Below are positions 8,148-17,163 of a stretch of DNA of 64,000 nt, piece by piece. The position numbers and the translations under genes are program-made. The notes beneath the pieces are model-generated. The model made no database searches and had not been told where the DNA came from. It saw nothing but the letters and a program-made list of their open reading frames with translations. Source of the DNA: F-183 sp964627455 (GTDB taxonomy: Bacteria; Acidobacteriota; Terriglobia; Bryobacterales; Bryobacteraceae); NCBI GenBank assembly GCA_964627455.1, contig CAZVKC010000041.1:5971-69970 (forward strand), in the 5' to 3' direction. Each line of letters opens with the position of its first letter. Positions within the stretch are counted from its first letter, which is position 1.

Positions 8148-9041
8148 CTAGGCGGCGATTCCCAACCCGCGGCGCACCAAGGCGCCCAACAACAATCCGA
8201 CGCGTTCTGCCTTGCCGATGTACGGGCGTCCTTTCAGGACGTCGTAGCCGGCGGCTTCGATCTTGTCGAGGACGCGCATGCCGCCGCGGCTGAAGAGTTC
8301 GAGGTCGATGGCGAGGCGGCGATCCACCATGCCGGGCAGCGCGAGTCCCTTCTCGAAGAGCTTGCGCGTGACGTACACGCCTTCGCGCATCGCGTCGCGG
8401 AACTCCGGCGTGAAGCGGCGGTTGGCGATGTCGTCGTCGGATGCCCCGGGAAGATAGACCCGGTCCTTCTGCCAGTCGACAATCACGTCCTGCCAGAAGT
8501 TGGCGAGTTGCAGGCCGGTGCAGGTGGCGTCCGACAGCGCCTGGCGTTCGGGATCCGAGTATCCGCAGAGATAGAGGACCAGTCTTCCGACAGGGTTCGC
8601 GGAGTACTTGCAGTACTCGAATAACGCCGGATAGTCGCGGTAGCGGGTCACCACCTGATCCTGTTCGAAGGCCTTGATGAGGTCATCGAACGGATCGACG
8701 GGCAGCATCTTTCGTTCGGCAGTGCCGGAGAGCGCGACGAACACGGGATGCCGCTGGCGTCCGCGATACATGGCCTTCAGTTCCGCGCGCCACCAGGAGA
8801 GCAGGCGCAGGCTTTCCTGGGTATCGCCGATCTCGTCGCCGAGGTCGTCTGCCCAACGGCAGAAGGAGTAGACGTTGTAGAAGTCCTGATGCAGGTGCTT
8901 GGGCAGCAGGAAGCTGACGACGTGGAAGTTCTCGTAATGGGAAGTGGCGAGCCACTTCGTGTAGGCGAGGGATTCCTCTAAAGACCAATCGCGGGACATA
9001 GCGTCCCGCGATTCGACGAACTCTTTTGGTCCTAAGAACAC
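8148..9041 (-). CDS. hpnC: HpnC, hydroxysqualene synthase of hopanoid synthesis
   Basis: A trans-isoprenyl diphosphate synthase-fold (squalene/phytoene synthase) enzyme of 297 residues. Two Asp-rich Mg-diphosphate motifs are present, CRWADDLGDE near residue 62 and NFWQDVIVDWQKDRVYLP near residue 180. The N-terminal SHYENFHVVSFLLP matches HpnC (HYENFPVASLLLP-type). HpnC acts with HpnD and HpnE to make squalene from farnesyl diphosphate. It is the last gene of the leftward hopanoid operon, four bases after the alcohol dehydrogenase stop. The start is GTG 9041; ATG 8999 (residue 15) is an alternative. hpnD and hpnE are not in the window. Confidence 0.88.
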   Translation of the reverse strand: MFLGPKEFVESRDAMSRDWSLEESLAYTKWLATSHYENFHVVSFLLPKHLHQDFYNVYSFCRWADDLGDEIGDTQESLRLLSWWRAELKAMYRGRQRHPVFVALSGTAERKMLPVDPFDDLIKAFEQDQVVTRYRDYPALFEYCKYSANPVGRLVLYLCGYSDPERQALSDATCTGLQLANFWQDVIVDWQKDRVYLPGASDDDIANRRFTPEFRDAMREGVYVTRKLFEKGLALPGMVDRRLAIDLELFSRGGMRVLDKIEAAGYDVLKGRPYIGKAERVGLLLGALVRRGLGIAA

Positions 9042-9045
9042 GCGA

Positions 9046-10086
9046 CTAAGGGATGATCGCCGTCTTCATGTGGCCGTTGTGGCTCATGAGGTGGCGCATC
9101 ACTTCCAGCAGGTTGGTGAGAGGCTCGACGCGATTGACGAAGTCCTTCGACGAGATGTCGCCGTTGGAGACGAGCTGCAGAGCCTTCTGGATGTGCTTGG
9201 GCGTGTGATGGAAGCTGGCCTTGCAGGTCAACTCCGAGTAGTGCAGGAGGTTGGTGTCGAGGTGGACAGTCGTGTCGCTCGGGCAGCCTCCGAAGAAGTT
9301 GACGGTGCCGCCGCGGCGAAGCATGCGGACGGCGGTCTGCCAGGCGGCGGGATGTCCGACGGCTTCGATCGCGACGTCGACGCCGCGGCCGTTGGTCATG
9401 GCCTTGACGGCAGGCACGATGTCGACGCCATCGGCGGCGATGATGCCTTCCGACGCGCCCATTTCGGCAGCGCGATCGAGCTGGGCCTTGCGGCGGCCGA
9501 TAGCGATGACGCGGGCTCCGTAGACCTTGGCGAGGCGCACGAACATCGCGCCGATGGGGCCAAGGCCCATGACGGCGATGGAGTCGCCGGGCATGATGCC
9601 GGTTTCATCGAGACCGCGCAGCACGCAGGCGAGAGGCTCGACGAGCGCGGCGTCCTGGTAGTCGATGTGGTCCGGGATCTCGTAGGTGTTCTTCTCGACG
9701 ATGCGGGCGGGGATGCGAATATATTCCGCGTAAGCTCCGTTGTTGAAGAGCAAGTCTTCGCAGAGATTGTGCAGGTCTCTGCGGCAATAGAAGCACTGGT
9801 CGCAAGGTGCGGAATTCGCTGCGACGATCCGCTGGCCGGGCCGGAACTTCGTCACCTTTTCGCCAACGGCGACGATGTCACCCGCCAGTTCGTGCCCGAA
9901 TAGCGCTGGGGGCACAATCATCCTGGCGTGGTAACCACGGCGGAAGACCTTGACGTCAGTACCACAAGTCAGTGCGGTGCGAACGCGCACCAGAATGTCG
10001 CCAGGTCCGATTTCAGGTACGGCTACCGATTCGATCTCCAGGTGCTCGCGCCCGTAGAGAACGGCAGCCATCATCTCTTGATTCAC
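9046..10086 (-). CDS. Zinc-dependent medium-chain alcohol dehydrogenase
   Basis: This 346-residue MDR-family enzyme has catalytic zinc ligands in TCGTDVKVF and FGHELAG, the four-cysteine structural zinc lobe C-x2-C-x2-C-x7-C around residue 95, and the Rossmann motif GLGPIGAMF. It resembles sorbitol/threonine dehydrogenase-type MDRs. It follows a second MDR gene by one base and precedes hpnC by four bases inside the hopanoid operon. This suggests that it oxidises or reduces a hopanoid side-chain or a precursor alcohol, but no such role is established for it. Start ATG 10086. Confidence 0.8.
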   Translation of the reverse strand: MNQEMMAAVLYGREHLEIESVAVPEIGPGDILVRVRTALTCGTDVKVFRRGYHARMIVPPALFGHELAGDIVAVGEKVTKFRPGQRIVAANSAPCDQCFYCRRDLHNLCEDLLFNNGAYAEYIRIPARIVEKNTYEIPDHIDYQDAALVEPLACVLRGLDETGIMPGDSIAVMGLGPIGAMFVRLAKVYGARVIAIGRRKAQLDRAAEMGASEGIIAADGVDIVPAVKAMTNGRGVDVAIEAVGHPAAWQTAVRMLRRGGTVNFFGGCPSDTTVHLDTNLLHYSELTCKASFHHTPKHIQKALQLVSNGDISSKDFVNRVEPLTNLLEVMRHLMSHNGHMKTAIIP

Positions 10087-11202
10087 TTATGACCACCTCT
10101 GTGGTTGTACTACTATTTTCAGCGATTCTTCACCCGGGTGTAAAGCGAGGTCGATGCCCATACGGATCTTGTCAAGCGGCACACGGTGTGATATAAGGTC
10201 CGACACGGGCAGATCGCCTGAAAACACCAGTCTCGCTGATTCTGCCTGCAGGTCCACTGAAGCGCTGTAAGCCCCTGTCAAAGTCCGCTCATCTTTGCAG
10301 ATGCTGGCGCCCGACACTTCGATTCTCTCTGTGTCTGAAGTTTGTGCAAACAATAGGATTTTTGCGCCAGGACGGGTGCAGCGCACGGCCTGGTCGACGA
10401 TGCCGGGGGCAGATGCGGCCACAATCACGATATCGGCGCCTCGGCCGTCCGTGAGATCGAGGACGCGTTTTTCGAACGCCTCCGACTCCCGTATCGGATG
10501 ATAGGCTTCGATCGCATCGTAGCGGCGCGCGAGCGCCCGGCGCGATTCAAGCGTGTCGGTGGTCAGCATTTTGCAGCCGATGCGCCGGAGCATCATCGTG
10601 AAAATGAGTCCGATAGGACCCTGTCCCAGGATACACACTACGTCGCCGGGTTGGGGGTCGATCTGCACCACCGCTTTGAGGCAGGTGTTCACCGGTTCGA
10701 CGAAGCAGGCCTGATCGAACGACACCCCGTCTGGTATCTTTTCGACACCGTCCGCGACGATCCAGTCCATCACCCGGACGTACTGGGAAAAGCCTCCGCC
10801 TGCGGGCGCGTAGCCGGCCGTGACGCCGACCTTCTTGTAGGTCGCGCATTGCGCATAGAGCTTCCTGGAACAGTAGAAGCAGTTCCGGCAGGGGATGTGG
10901 TGGAAGACGATGACGCGGTCGCCGGGCTGGTACTTCGTGACGCCGGAGCCGACCGCCGCCACGACGCCCGCGGTCTCGTGTCCGTAAATGCGGGGGGCGG
11001 GGAGCAGGTCGTATTCGATCTTCTTGAGGTCGGTGTGACAGATGCCGCAGGTTTCCACGCGGATCAGGATTTCTCCGGCGCCGAGTTCCGGCACGGGTAC
11101 GTCCTGGACTGCGATCTGCCCGTTGCCGGTATAGACCGCCGCCTTCATCGTGGATCCCACATCGCCGTCTCGGACGGCGTCAGGCAAAGTTGCAGTTGAC
11201 AA
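10087..11202 (-). CDS. Second zinc-dependent alcohol dehydrogenase in the hopanoid operon
   Basis: A 371-residue MDR enzyme, paralogous to its downstream neighbour. Catalytic zinc ligands lie in TCGICHTDLKK and YGHETAG, structural zinc cysteines in CRNCFYCSRKLYAQC, and the NAD(P) motif in LGQGPIGLIF. The TTG start at 11202 has a good GGGAGAG ribosome site six bases upstream and overlaps the hpnG 3' end by 23 bases. ATG 11148 would give a more typical 353-residue enzyme. Two adjacent MDR genes between hpnG and hpnC are not part of the best-studied hopanoid clusters. Confidence 0.78.
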   Translation of the reverse strand: MSTATLPDAVRDGDVGSTMKAAVYTGNGQIAVQDVPVPELGAGEILIRVETCGICHTDLKKIEYDLLPAPRIYGHETAGVVAAVGSGVTKYQPGDRVIVFHHIPCRNCFYCSRKLYAQCATYKKVGVTAGYAPAGGGFSQYVRVMDWIVADGVEKIPDGVSFDQACFVEPVNTCLKAVVQIDPQPGDVVCILGQGPIGLIFTMMLRRIGCKMLTTDTLESRRALARRYDAIEAYHPIRESEAFEKRVLDLTDGRGADIVIVAASAPGIVDQAVRCTRPGAKILLFAQTSDTERIEVSGASICKDERTLTGAYSASVDLQAESARLVFSGDLPVSDLISHRVPLDKIRMGIDLALHPGEESLKIVVQPQRWS

Positions 11203-11914
11203 AGAACTCTCCCAATCGATCTTCGGCGAGTTTACAGGCCCGGTCCAGGCGAATCAACCCGGGGATCCGCGACCAGGGGCGGCGCAGGGCTTCGAGCACG
11301 ATGCGCCCTTTTGCGAAGCGTCCTTCCCGATCTCGCATGTCATTCAGATGGATGTCGAACGAGTGGCTCGCGGTGTCGGAAATCACGCGTAGGCAGTAAA
11401 ACGGCAGCGATTGCGATTCGGCGAAACGGGCCACGGCGGCGGCTTCCATTTCCACGGCGGAAGCTCCGGTGCGGGCTCGCAATTCAGCTTTCTCGCTGGA
11501 TGTTTCCGCGACGCGATCGACCGAGGCAAGGGATCCCCGCGCAGCTGCCGCGCCGGTAGGGACTCTTGGAGTTTCACAGCCGAACTCCATCCGGCTGTCG
11601 ACATCGATTACGCTCGAAACCTCCACGATGTCGCCGACCTGTAACTCCGGGTCGAGACCACCGCAGAACCCCGTGCTCACCACCGCGCGAAAACGCTCCT
11701 TTTCGCCTGCGATTTCCGCTGCTTTCGACGCCAGCCGGAATCCCGGACCGTTGGCTACCATCACCAAGCGATTCCGGTTCCAGACAGCCGATTGCGCAAA
11801 ATCCACCGGCCAATTCAAACGAACCGAATTACCGCAGTTTCGCAGGATACCACGAAACTCACGGGCCTCCGACGCAATCAACAATAGCGCCGGATCGTTA
11901 CTGGACATACCCAT
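11180..11914 (-). CDS. hpnG: HpnG-like nucleosidase/phosphorylase
   Basis: Member of the PNP/MTAN nucleoside phosphorylase superfamily, about 244 residues from ATG 11914 (ATG 11908 is equally possible). The conserved MTAN-type motif SAVEMEAAAVARFAE and the ISDTA catalytic segment are present, with VSTGFCGGLDPEL as the phosphate/ribose-site loop. In hopanoid clusters HpnG removes adenine from adenosylhopane, giving ribosylhopane. Its place between hpnA and hpnC supports this role. HpnH, the radical SAM enzyme making adenosylhopane, is not in the window. An in-frame extension to 11983 inside hpnA is unlikely to be translated. Confidence 0.8.
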   Translation of the reverse strand: MGMSSNDPALLLIASEAREFRGILRNCGNSVRLNWPVDFAQSAVWNRNRLVMVANGPGFRLASKAAEIAGEKERFRAVVSTGFCGGLDPELQVGDIVEVSSVIDVDSRMEFGCETPRVPTGAAAARGSLASVDRVAETSSEKAELRARTGASAVEMEAAAVARFAESQSLPFYCLRVISDTASHSFDIHLNDMRDREGRFAKGRIVLEALRRPWSRIPGLIRLDRACKLAEDRLGEFFVNCNFA

Positions 11915-12881
11915 TCGCCCGGAACCAGGTGACCGCCTTTTCGAGGGCGGCTTCCGGAGGTCCCGGCATAAAACCCAATTCACGTGACGCCTTCTCGTGC
12001 GTCACCCACATCTTCTTGCGCGCCATGCGAACCCCTTCGAGAGGGGCTCGCGGTTCCTGGCCGGTGACTTCCGCCCAGGCCGTGCTGCAGAATCCCGCCG
12101 CCAGCGCCACAGGATACGGAATCCTGAACTTCGGCGCGGGTAATCCGCTGAGGCGCGACAAAATTTCCAGAATCTCGCGTAGCGTCAGATTCCGGCTTCC
12201 TAATACATAACGTTCGCCGGGCTTGCCGTGTTCGCACGCAAGCCAGTGCCCGAAGGCGGTGTCGCCGGCGTCGACGATATTCAGCCCGGTGTCGACATAC
12301 GCTGGCATGCGGCCGGCGAGGAAGTCGACGATGATCTTCCCAGTTGGAGTCGGCTTGAAGTCGTGGTCGCCGACGGGCGCCGTGGGGTTGACGATTACGA
12401 CAGGGAAACCCTGTGCGGCGAATTTGAGGGCTTCCTGCTCGGCGAGGAACTTCGACCGCTTGTAGTGTCCCGTCATGTCCTCGATGCTGACCGGCGACTC
12501 TTCCGTGCCCTCGCGGCCGTCGCCGGGAAAGCCGATGCAACCGACGGTGCTCGTGTAGATCACGCGTTCGACGCCTGCTTTTGCGGCGGCTTCCAGCACG
12601 TGGCGCGTACCCTCGACGTTCGACTTGTAGAGATCCTGCGGATCCTTCGACCAGAGCCGGTAATCCGCGGCGACATGAAAGACGAGGCCGCAGCCTTGCG
12701 CCGCCGATTCGACGGATGCGGCGTCACGCAAGTCGCCCGTGACGCGTTCGACATCGGGAAGTTCGCGCAACCGGCTGCCCTGGCGGACGAGCGCTCGTAC
12801 ACGCATCCCGCGGCGGACGAGCATGTTCGCCACATGCCAGCCGAGAAAGCCGCTCGCTCCTGTAACAAGAACCGGTTTCAA
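11898..12881 (-). CDS. hpnA: HpnA, hopanoid-associated NAD-dependent epimerase/dehydratase
   Basis: An extended short-chain dehydrogenase of 327 residues. The N-terminal NAD motif is VTGASGFLGWHVA, the catalytic pair is in HYKRSK (Tyr-x3-Lys) near residue 138, and FHVAADYRLW is typical of the HpnA subfamily (hopanoid-associated sugar epimerase). HpnA-type genes recur next to shc in many phyla; the reaction is not firmly known, and a role in side-chain or sugar modification is usually proposed. It is 54 bases downstream of shc and overlaps hpnG. Confidence 0.85.
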   Translation of the reverse strand: MKPVLVTGASGFLGWHVANMLVRRGMRVRALVRQGSRLRELPDVERVTGDLRDAASVESAAQGCGLVFHVAADYRLWSKDPQDLYKSNVEGTRHVLEAAAKAGVERVIYTSTVGCIGFPGDGREGTEESPVSIEDMTGHYKRSKFLAEQEALKFAAQGFPVVIVNPTAPVGDHDFKPTPTGKIIVDFLAGRMPAYVDTGLNIVDAGDTAFGHWLACEHGKPGERYVLGSRNLTLREILEILSRLSGLPAPKFRIPYPVALAAGFCSTAWAEVTGQEPRAPLEGVRMARKKMWVTHEKASRELGFMPGPPEAALEKAVTWFRANGYVQ

Positions 12882-12935
12882 GGTCTTACTGGTCTGCCCG
12901 CCCCGTCGAAAACATTTCGCAGTACGTCTGTTTCA

Positions 12936-14864
12936 TTATTGCCCGTTTCTCTGCGCTTTTCGATACTCTGCCAAGGCTAGTAACGGGAACGAATTCCGGT
13001 AGAGATGGTAGTTGAGGTAGAAGACGCGCGGGAAACCGGTGCCGGTCGAGAGCGGCTCGTCCCAGGTTCCGTCGGCCTTTTGTGTCGCGCACAGATACTC
13101 GATGCCCTTGTGCAGGCTGCTCGAGGTCGTGTCGCCGCCGGCGATGAGTCCCATGACGGCCCACGCGGTTTGCGACGGGGTGCTGGGACCTTCCACAAAG
13201 CTTCCCTTGTCGTAACTGGCGCAGCTTTCGCCCCAGCCGCCATCGGCGTTCTGGATCGAGCGCAGCCATTCGCCGCCGCGCAGCACGTGCGCCTCGCGGT
13301 CGCTCTCGCCGGCGGCCTGCAATCCGCGCAGCGCGAAGCAGGTTCCGTAAATGTAGCCGACGCCCCAGCGTCCGTACCAGCTTCCGTCCGCTTCCTGCGT
13401 GCGCACGAGAAAGTCGATGGCCTTGCGGACCGGCTTGCTGTCGAGAGGCACGTCATGACGCGCGAGCGCCTCGAGGACGCGGCCCGTGATGTCAGGGCAG
13501 GTCGGGTCGAGCATCGCGTTGTGATCCGCGAAGGGGACTTCGGTCAACGAGTGGCGGTTGTTGTCGACATCGAATGCGGCCCAGCCGCCGTCCTTCGACT
13601 GCATGCCGAGCAGCCAGCGTACCGCACGTTCGCGCGCGGCGCGCCAGTCGGCGGGATTCGCGGCGCGGGCGTGATCGAGCGCGAGCAGCACCATGGCCGT
13701 GTCGTCGATGTCGGGATAGAATTCGTTGGCGAATTCGAAGTACCAGCCGGAAGGTTCGAGGTTCGGACGCTTCACCGACCAGTCACCCTTTTCGCGGACT
13801 TCCTTCGTTAAGAGCCAGTCACCGCAGCGCTGCATTGAGTCCTGGGGCGCGCTGCCGGATTCGCCGACCGCAAAGGCTGCGATTGCCGTGTCCCAGACGA
13901 CCGAGAAACAAGGCTGGAAGAAGAAGTCGCCGTTGTCGCCTTCATCGACCATCAGGCGGTCGAATTGCGTCTGGGCTTCGATGCGGTCGGGATGATCGGC
14001 GGGATAGCCGAGGACATCGAGCGCCATGATGGTGTACATCATGGGCGGATAGATCGCCGCGACACCGTCGGACTTGCGGGTATGCTGCAGCATCCATTCT
14101 TCGCAGCGGCGGATGGCCGTGCGGCGGATGCTGGCGACGCCGTGTTTTTCCCAGAATTTGAGGAATCCGTCGAAGCGTTCGAAGAAGCCGCGCCAGGAAA
14201 AGACGCCGGCGTCGATCGCCTGGCCCATCGGCTTGCCGGGGATCAGCAGTTCATCGAGCGTGAAGCCCTTCGGCACGGGGCGCATCGGATTGGCCGACTG
14301 GACGATGGCCAGTGGAATCACGATCGCGCGCGACCACGAGGACATCTCGTAAATGAAATTGCCGGCAAGGATCATTTCCGGCGGCACGGTGGGCGTGTGT
14401 TCGCGCGGGTAGAGCCCGAAGAGACCGAGGTTGATCTTGGTGTAAGAATTCGCGGACTGCAGGCCGCCCAGTGAAAGAATGCAGTTGCGTAACTTCTCGA
14501 GCGCAACCGGGTTTTGTCCAGCCAGCTTCAAGGCGAAGTACGCTTTGACGGACGCGGAAATTTCCGAAGGTCCGCCGGCGTAGATGCCGAAGCCGCCGTC
14601 GCTGTTCTGGCGGCGAAGGATCGATCGAACGGCGCGGTCAATCTGCGCGCGGTTGGCGGGACGCCATTCCGCATCGCCGGGATTGGGCGGCTGCTGCCAC
14701 AACTGCAGCAGGATCCAATCGCTCTCGAGTGTGGTGTCGGCCGTGAGATCGGCCCACCAATAGCCGTCGGCGTGCTGCATGCGCAGCAGTGCGTCGGACG
14801 CTTTGCGTTCAGCCAGTGCGCTCTGGCTGAGTAATCCGTCTGTAATCTGAACCCCCGGACTCAT
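12936..14864 (-). CDS. shc: Squalene-hopene cyclase
   Basis: A 642-residue class II terpene cyclase that protonates squalene and folds it to hopene/diplopterol on the cytoplasmic membrane. The protonating DxDD motif appears as PDIDDTAM at about residue 384. QW repeats are visible along both alpha-barrel domains (for example QNSDGGFG, QSKDGGWAAFD, QEADGSWYGRWG, QNADGGWGE, QKADGTWDEP). The length matches bacterial SHC (about 630-660). It starts eight bases after ispH ends, so precursor supply and cyclisation are co-transcribed. The start is ATG 14864. Confidence 0.96.
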   Translation of the reverse strand: MSPGVQITDGLLSQSALAERKASDALLRMQHADGYWWADLTADTTLESDWILLQLWQQPPNPGDAEWRPANRAQIDRAVRSILRRQNSDGGFGIYAGGPSEISASVKAYFALKLAGQNPVALEKLRNCILSLGGLQSANSYTKINLGLFGLYPREHTPTVPPEMILAGNFIYEMSSWSRAIVIPLAIVQSANPMRPVPKGFTLDELLIPGKPMGQAIDAGVFSWRGFFERFDGFLKFWEKHGVASIRRTAIRRCEEWMLQHTRKSDGVAAIYPPMMYTIMALDVLGYPADHPDRIEAQTQFDRLMVDEGDNGDFFFQPCFSVVWDTAIAAFAVGESGSAPQDSMQRCGDWLLTKEVREKGDWSVKRPNLEPSGWYFEFANEFYPDIDDTAMVLLALDHARAANPADWRAARERAVRWLLGMQSKDGGWAAFDVDNNRHSLTEVPFADHNAMLDPTCPDITGRVLEALARHDVPLDSKPVRKAIDFLVRTQEADGSWYGRWGVGYIYGTCFALRGLQAAGESDREAHVLRGGEWLRSIQNADGGWGESCASYDKGSFVEGPSTPSQTAWAVMGLIAGGDTTSSSLHKGIEYLCATQKADGTWDEPLSTGTGFPRVFYLNYHLYRNSFPLLALAEYRKAQRNGQ

Positions 14865-14871
14865 TCTTGGT

Positions 14872-15867
14872 TTAAGCGGTGGCCGTCGCGAGCGGCGTGA
14901 GTTTCACGAGCGACGAAGGATCCAACCCGTTGGGAAGAGAGAAACGCACATCTTCTTCCTTGATTTCCATTTCCTGGAGGTCGTTGAAGCCGCGCGCCTG
15001 CAGGTACGAGATGAGGTCCTGCACGAGGTTTTCGGGAGCGGATGCGCCGGCGGTGACGGCGACGGTGGCGACGCCATCGAGCCATTCCGGTTTCACTTCC
15101 GAATGATCGTCGACGAGGTGCGCGGGGATGCCGCCTTGCGCGCAGACTTCGACGAGGCGGCGCGAGTTGGAACTGTTCTGCGACCCGACGACGAGCAGCA
15201 GATCGCACATCGGAACCACGGCTTTGACGGCGACCTGGCGGTTCTCGGTCGCATAGCAGATGTCCTGCGCGTGGGGACCCTGGATGAGCGGGAAGCGTTC
15301 CTTGAGGCGGTTGACGATGCCGACCGTTTCGTCGAGACTCAACGTCGTCTGCGTGATGTACGCCATCTTCGACGGATCCTTCACTTCGAGACGGTCGACG
15401 TCTTCGACATTCTCGACGAGGACAGTGGCGTCGGGCGCTTCGCCGAGTGTGCCGACGACTTCATCGTGATCCTTGTGTCCGATGAGGACGATCGTGTAGC
15501 CTTTCCTGGCGAACTTGACGGCTTCGATGTGGACCTTGGTCACCAACGGGCAGGTCGCGTCGATCACTTTCAAATTGCGAGCCTTGGCTTCATCGCGGAC
15601 TGCCGGAGATACGCCATGCGCGCTGAAGATGACGCGCTCGCCTTGCGGAACCTCGTGCAATTCGTCGACAAAGATTGCGCCGGCATCCCGGAGTTCGTCC
15701 ACCACATGTTTGTTGTGTACGATTTCCTTGCGGACGTAGATCGGCGCGCCGTACATGTTCAATACGATCTTGACGACATCGATTGCGCGCACGACTCCCG
15801 CGCAAAACCCGCGCGGCTTGAGCAGAATGATGCCCTTCGCCCGCTCGGCGGCTCCGGTTTGTGACAT
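14872..15867 (-). CDS. ispH: 4-hydroxy-3-methylbut-2-enyl diphosphate reductase IspH
   Basis: The last MEP-pathway enzyme, making IPP and DMAPP. The three cluster cysteines are in PRGFCAGVVRAID (Cys22), DATCPLVTKVH and QDICYATENRQ. The conserved TQTTLSLDE and SQNSSNSRRL segments that bind substrate are also present. The 331 residues are slightly longer than E. coli IspH (316). It is the first gene of the hopanoid operon, which makes it a candidate pathway-dedicated copy. A -10 hexamer lies eight bases before the ATG. Confidence 0.95.
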   Translation of the reverse strand: MSQTGAAERAKGIILLKPRGFCAGVVRAIDVVKIVLNMYGAPIYVRKEIVHNKHVVDELRDAGAIFVDELHEVPQGERVIFSAHGVSPAVRDEAKARNLKVIDATCPLVTKVHIEAVKFARKGYTIVLIGHKDHDEVVGTLGEAPDATVLVENVEDVDRLEVKDPSKMAYITQTTLSLDETVGIVNRLKERFPLIQGPHAQDICYATENRQVAVKAVVPMCDLLLVVGSQNSSNSRRLVEVCAQGGIPAHLVDDHSEVKPEWLDGVATVAVTAGASAPENLVQDLISYLQARGFNDLQEMEIKEEDVRFSLPNGLDPSSLVKLTPLATATA

Positions 15868-15875
15868 ATTCCTTA

Positions 15876-15881
15876 ATTATA
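15876..15881 (-). promoter_or_regulatory. Candidate -10 element of the ispH-hopanoid operon
   Basis: A perfect TATAAT on the minus strand ends eight bases before the ispH ATG (15867). No convincing -35 is seen 16-18 bases upstream. Transcription would start at or within 2-3 bases of the ATG. Confidence 0.45.
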
Positions 15882-15927
15882 AACCGTTCCGCGGGCCTGC
15901 CCCCCTTCGCTATCCTGAAAGGAAAGC

Positions 15928-17163
15928 ATGCCCATCCAAAAGATCCACGAGGTGGTGGAAGCCGAAGGTCACCTGATCGACTCCCACATCATGGAACGCA
16001 TCTTCGACACGGTCATCGAATACAGCGGCCGTTACGAAGTCGAACAATTCCGTATCGGCCGGACCAACGCCGAACCCTCGCAGTTGCGCCTGAAGGTGGA
16101 GACCGAAACGCCGGAGCAGATGGACCTGCTGCTGGCCCAGTTGCTGGGCCTGGGATGTTCGTCGGTCGACGGCGGCGACGCGGACTTGAAGGCGGTCGAA
16201 AAAGATCGCTGTGCGCCGGAAGATTTCTATTCGACTACAAATTACCGGACTCTCGTAAAGGTGGGCGGAAAGTGGGTGCAGACGCAGGACCATCGCATGG
16301 ACGGCATGATCGTCGTTCGCGACGGGCAGGCGTTCTGCCGCAAACTGCGCGACCTGAAGGCCGGCGACAACGTCGTGGTCGGGATGCGGGGCATCCGCGT
16401 GGTTCCGGAATCGAAAGAGCGCGACCGCATGACGTTCGCGTTCATGAGCAACGGCATCTCATCGGAACGGCAGGTGGAAACGGCCGTGCGGCAGACAGTC
16501 CACCTGATGGAGCAGGCTCGCGAAAGCAAGCTGAAGATCGTCGTGGTGGCGGGTCCCGTGGTGGTGCACACCGGCGGTGTCACGCCGTTGTCGAAACTGA
16601 TCCGCGACGGCTGGGTGGACGCGGTGCTGGCCGGCAATGCGCTGGGCGTCCACGACATCGAGAATGCGCTGCTCGGAACTTCGCTGGGCGTGCGCCAGGT
16701 GGATGGGCGCCTGGAAGAGCACGGGCATCGCAACCACATGCGCGCGATCAACGCGATCTATCACGCTGGAAGCATCAAGGATGCTGTGGAGACTGGCAAG
16801 CTGACGAGCGGCATCATGTACGAGTGCGTGAAAGCCGGGGTCCCGGTGGTGCTGGCGGGGAGCTTGCGTGACGATGGTCCGCTGCCGGATACGGTGACGG
16901 ACATGAATCGCGCGCAGGATTTGTACGCACAGCAATTACGCGGCGCGGGACTCGTGCTGTCGCTGGGTTCGATGCTGCACTCGATCGCAGTCGGCAACAT
17001 GCTGCCTGCGTGGGTGAAGGTGGTGTGCGTGGACATCAATCCGGCCGTGGCGACGAAGGTCAGTGATCGCGGTACTGGACAAGCCGTCGGCGTCGTGACG
17101 GATGTGGGATTGTTCCTCGATCTGCTCGAACGCACGATGGCGCAACGAAAGCAACCTCAGTAA
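15928..17163 (+). CDS. LOR/SDH family protein, ornithine cyclodeaminase-like (TIGR00300)
   Basis: The 411-residue protein matches the conserved LOR/SDH bifunctional-enzyme family. The N-terminal about 100 residues form the small family-specific domain, and the C-terminal about 290 residues carry a Rossmann-like nucleotide domain (KIVVVAGPVVVHTGG, MEQARESK, LAGNALGVHDIENALLG, VCVDINPAVATKV). Archaeal members have been shown to be NAD-dependent ornithine cyclodeaminases, so conversion of ornithine to proline is a reasonable inference but not proven here. The ATG has GAAAGGA 7-8 bases upstream, and the gene overlaps queF by one base (TAATG). Confidence 0.8.
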   Translation: MPIQKIHEVVEAEGHLIDSHIMERIFDTVIEYSGRYEVEQFRIGRTNAEPSQLRLKVETETPEQMDLLLAQLLGLGCSSVDGGDADLKAVEKDRCAPEDFYSTTNYRTLVKVGGKWVQTQDHRMDGMIVVRDGQAFCRKLRDLKAGDNVVVGMRGIRVVPESKERDRMTFAFMSNGISSERQVETAVRQTVHLMEQARESKLKIVVVAGPVVVHTGGVTPLSKLIRDGWVDAVLAGNALGVHDIENALLGTSLGVRQVDGRLEEHGHRNHMRAINAIYHAGSIKDAVETGKLTSGIMYECVKAGVPVVLAGSLRDDGPLPDTVTDMNRAQDLYAQQLRGAGLVLSLGSMLHSIAVGNMLPAWVKVVCVDINPAVATKVSDRGTGQAVGVVTDVGLFLDLLERTMAQRKQPQ

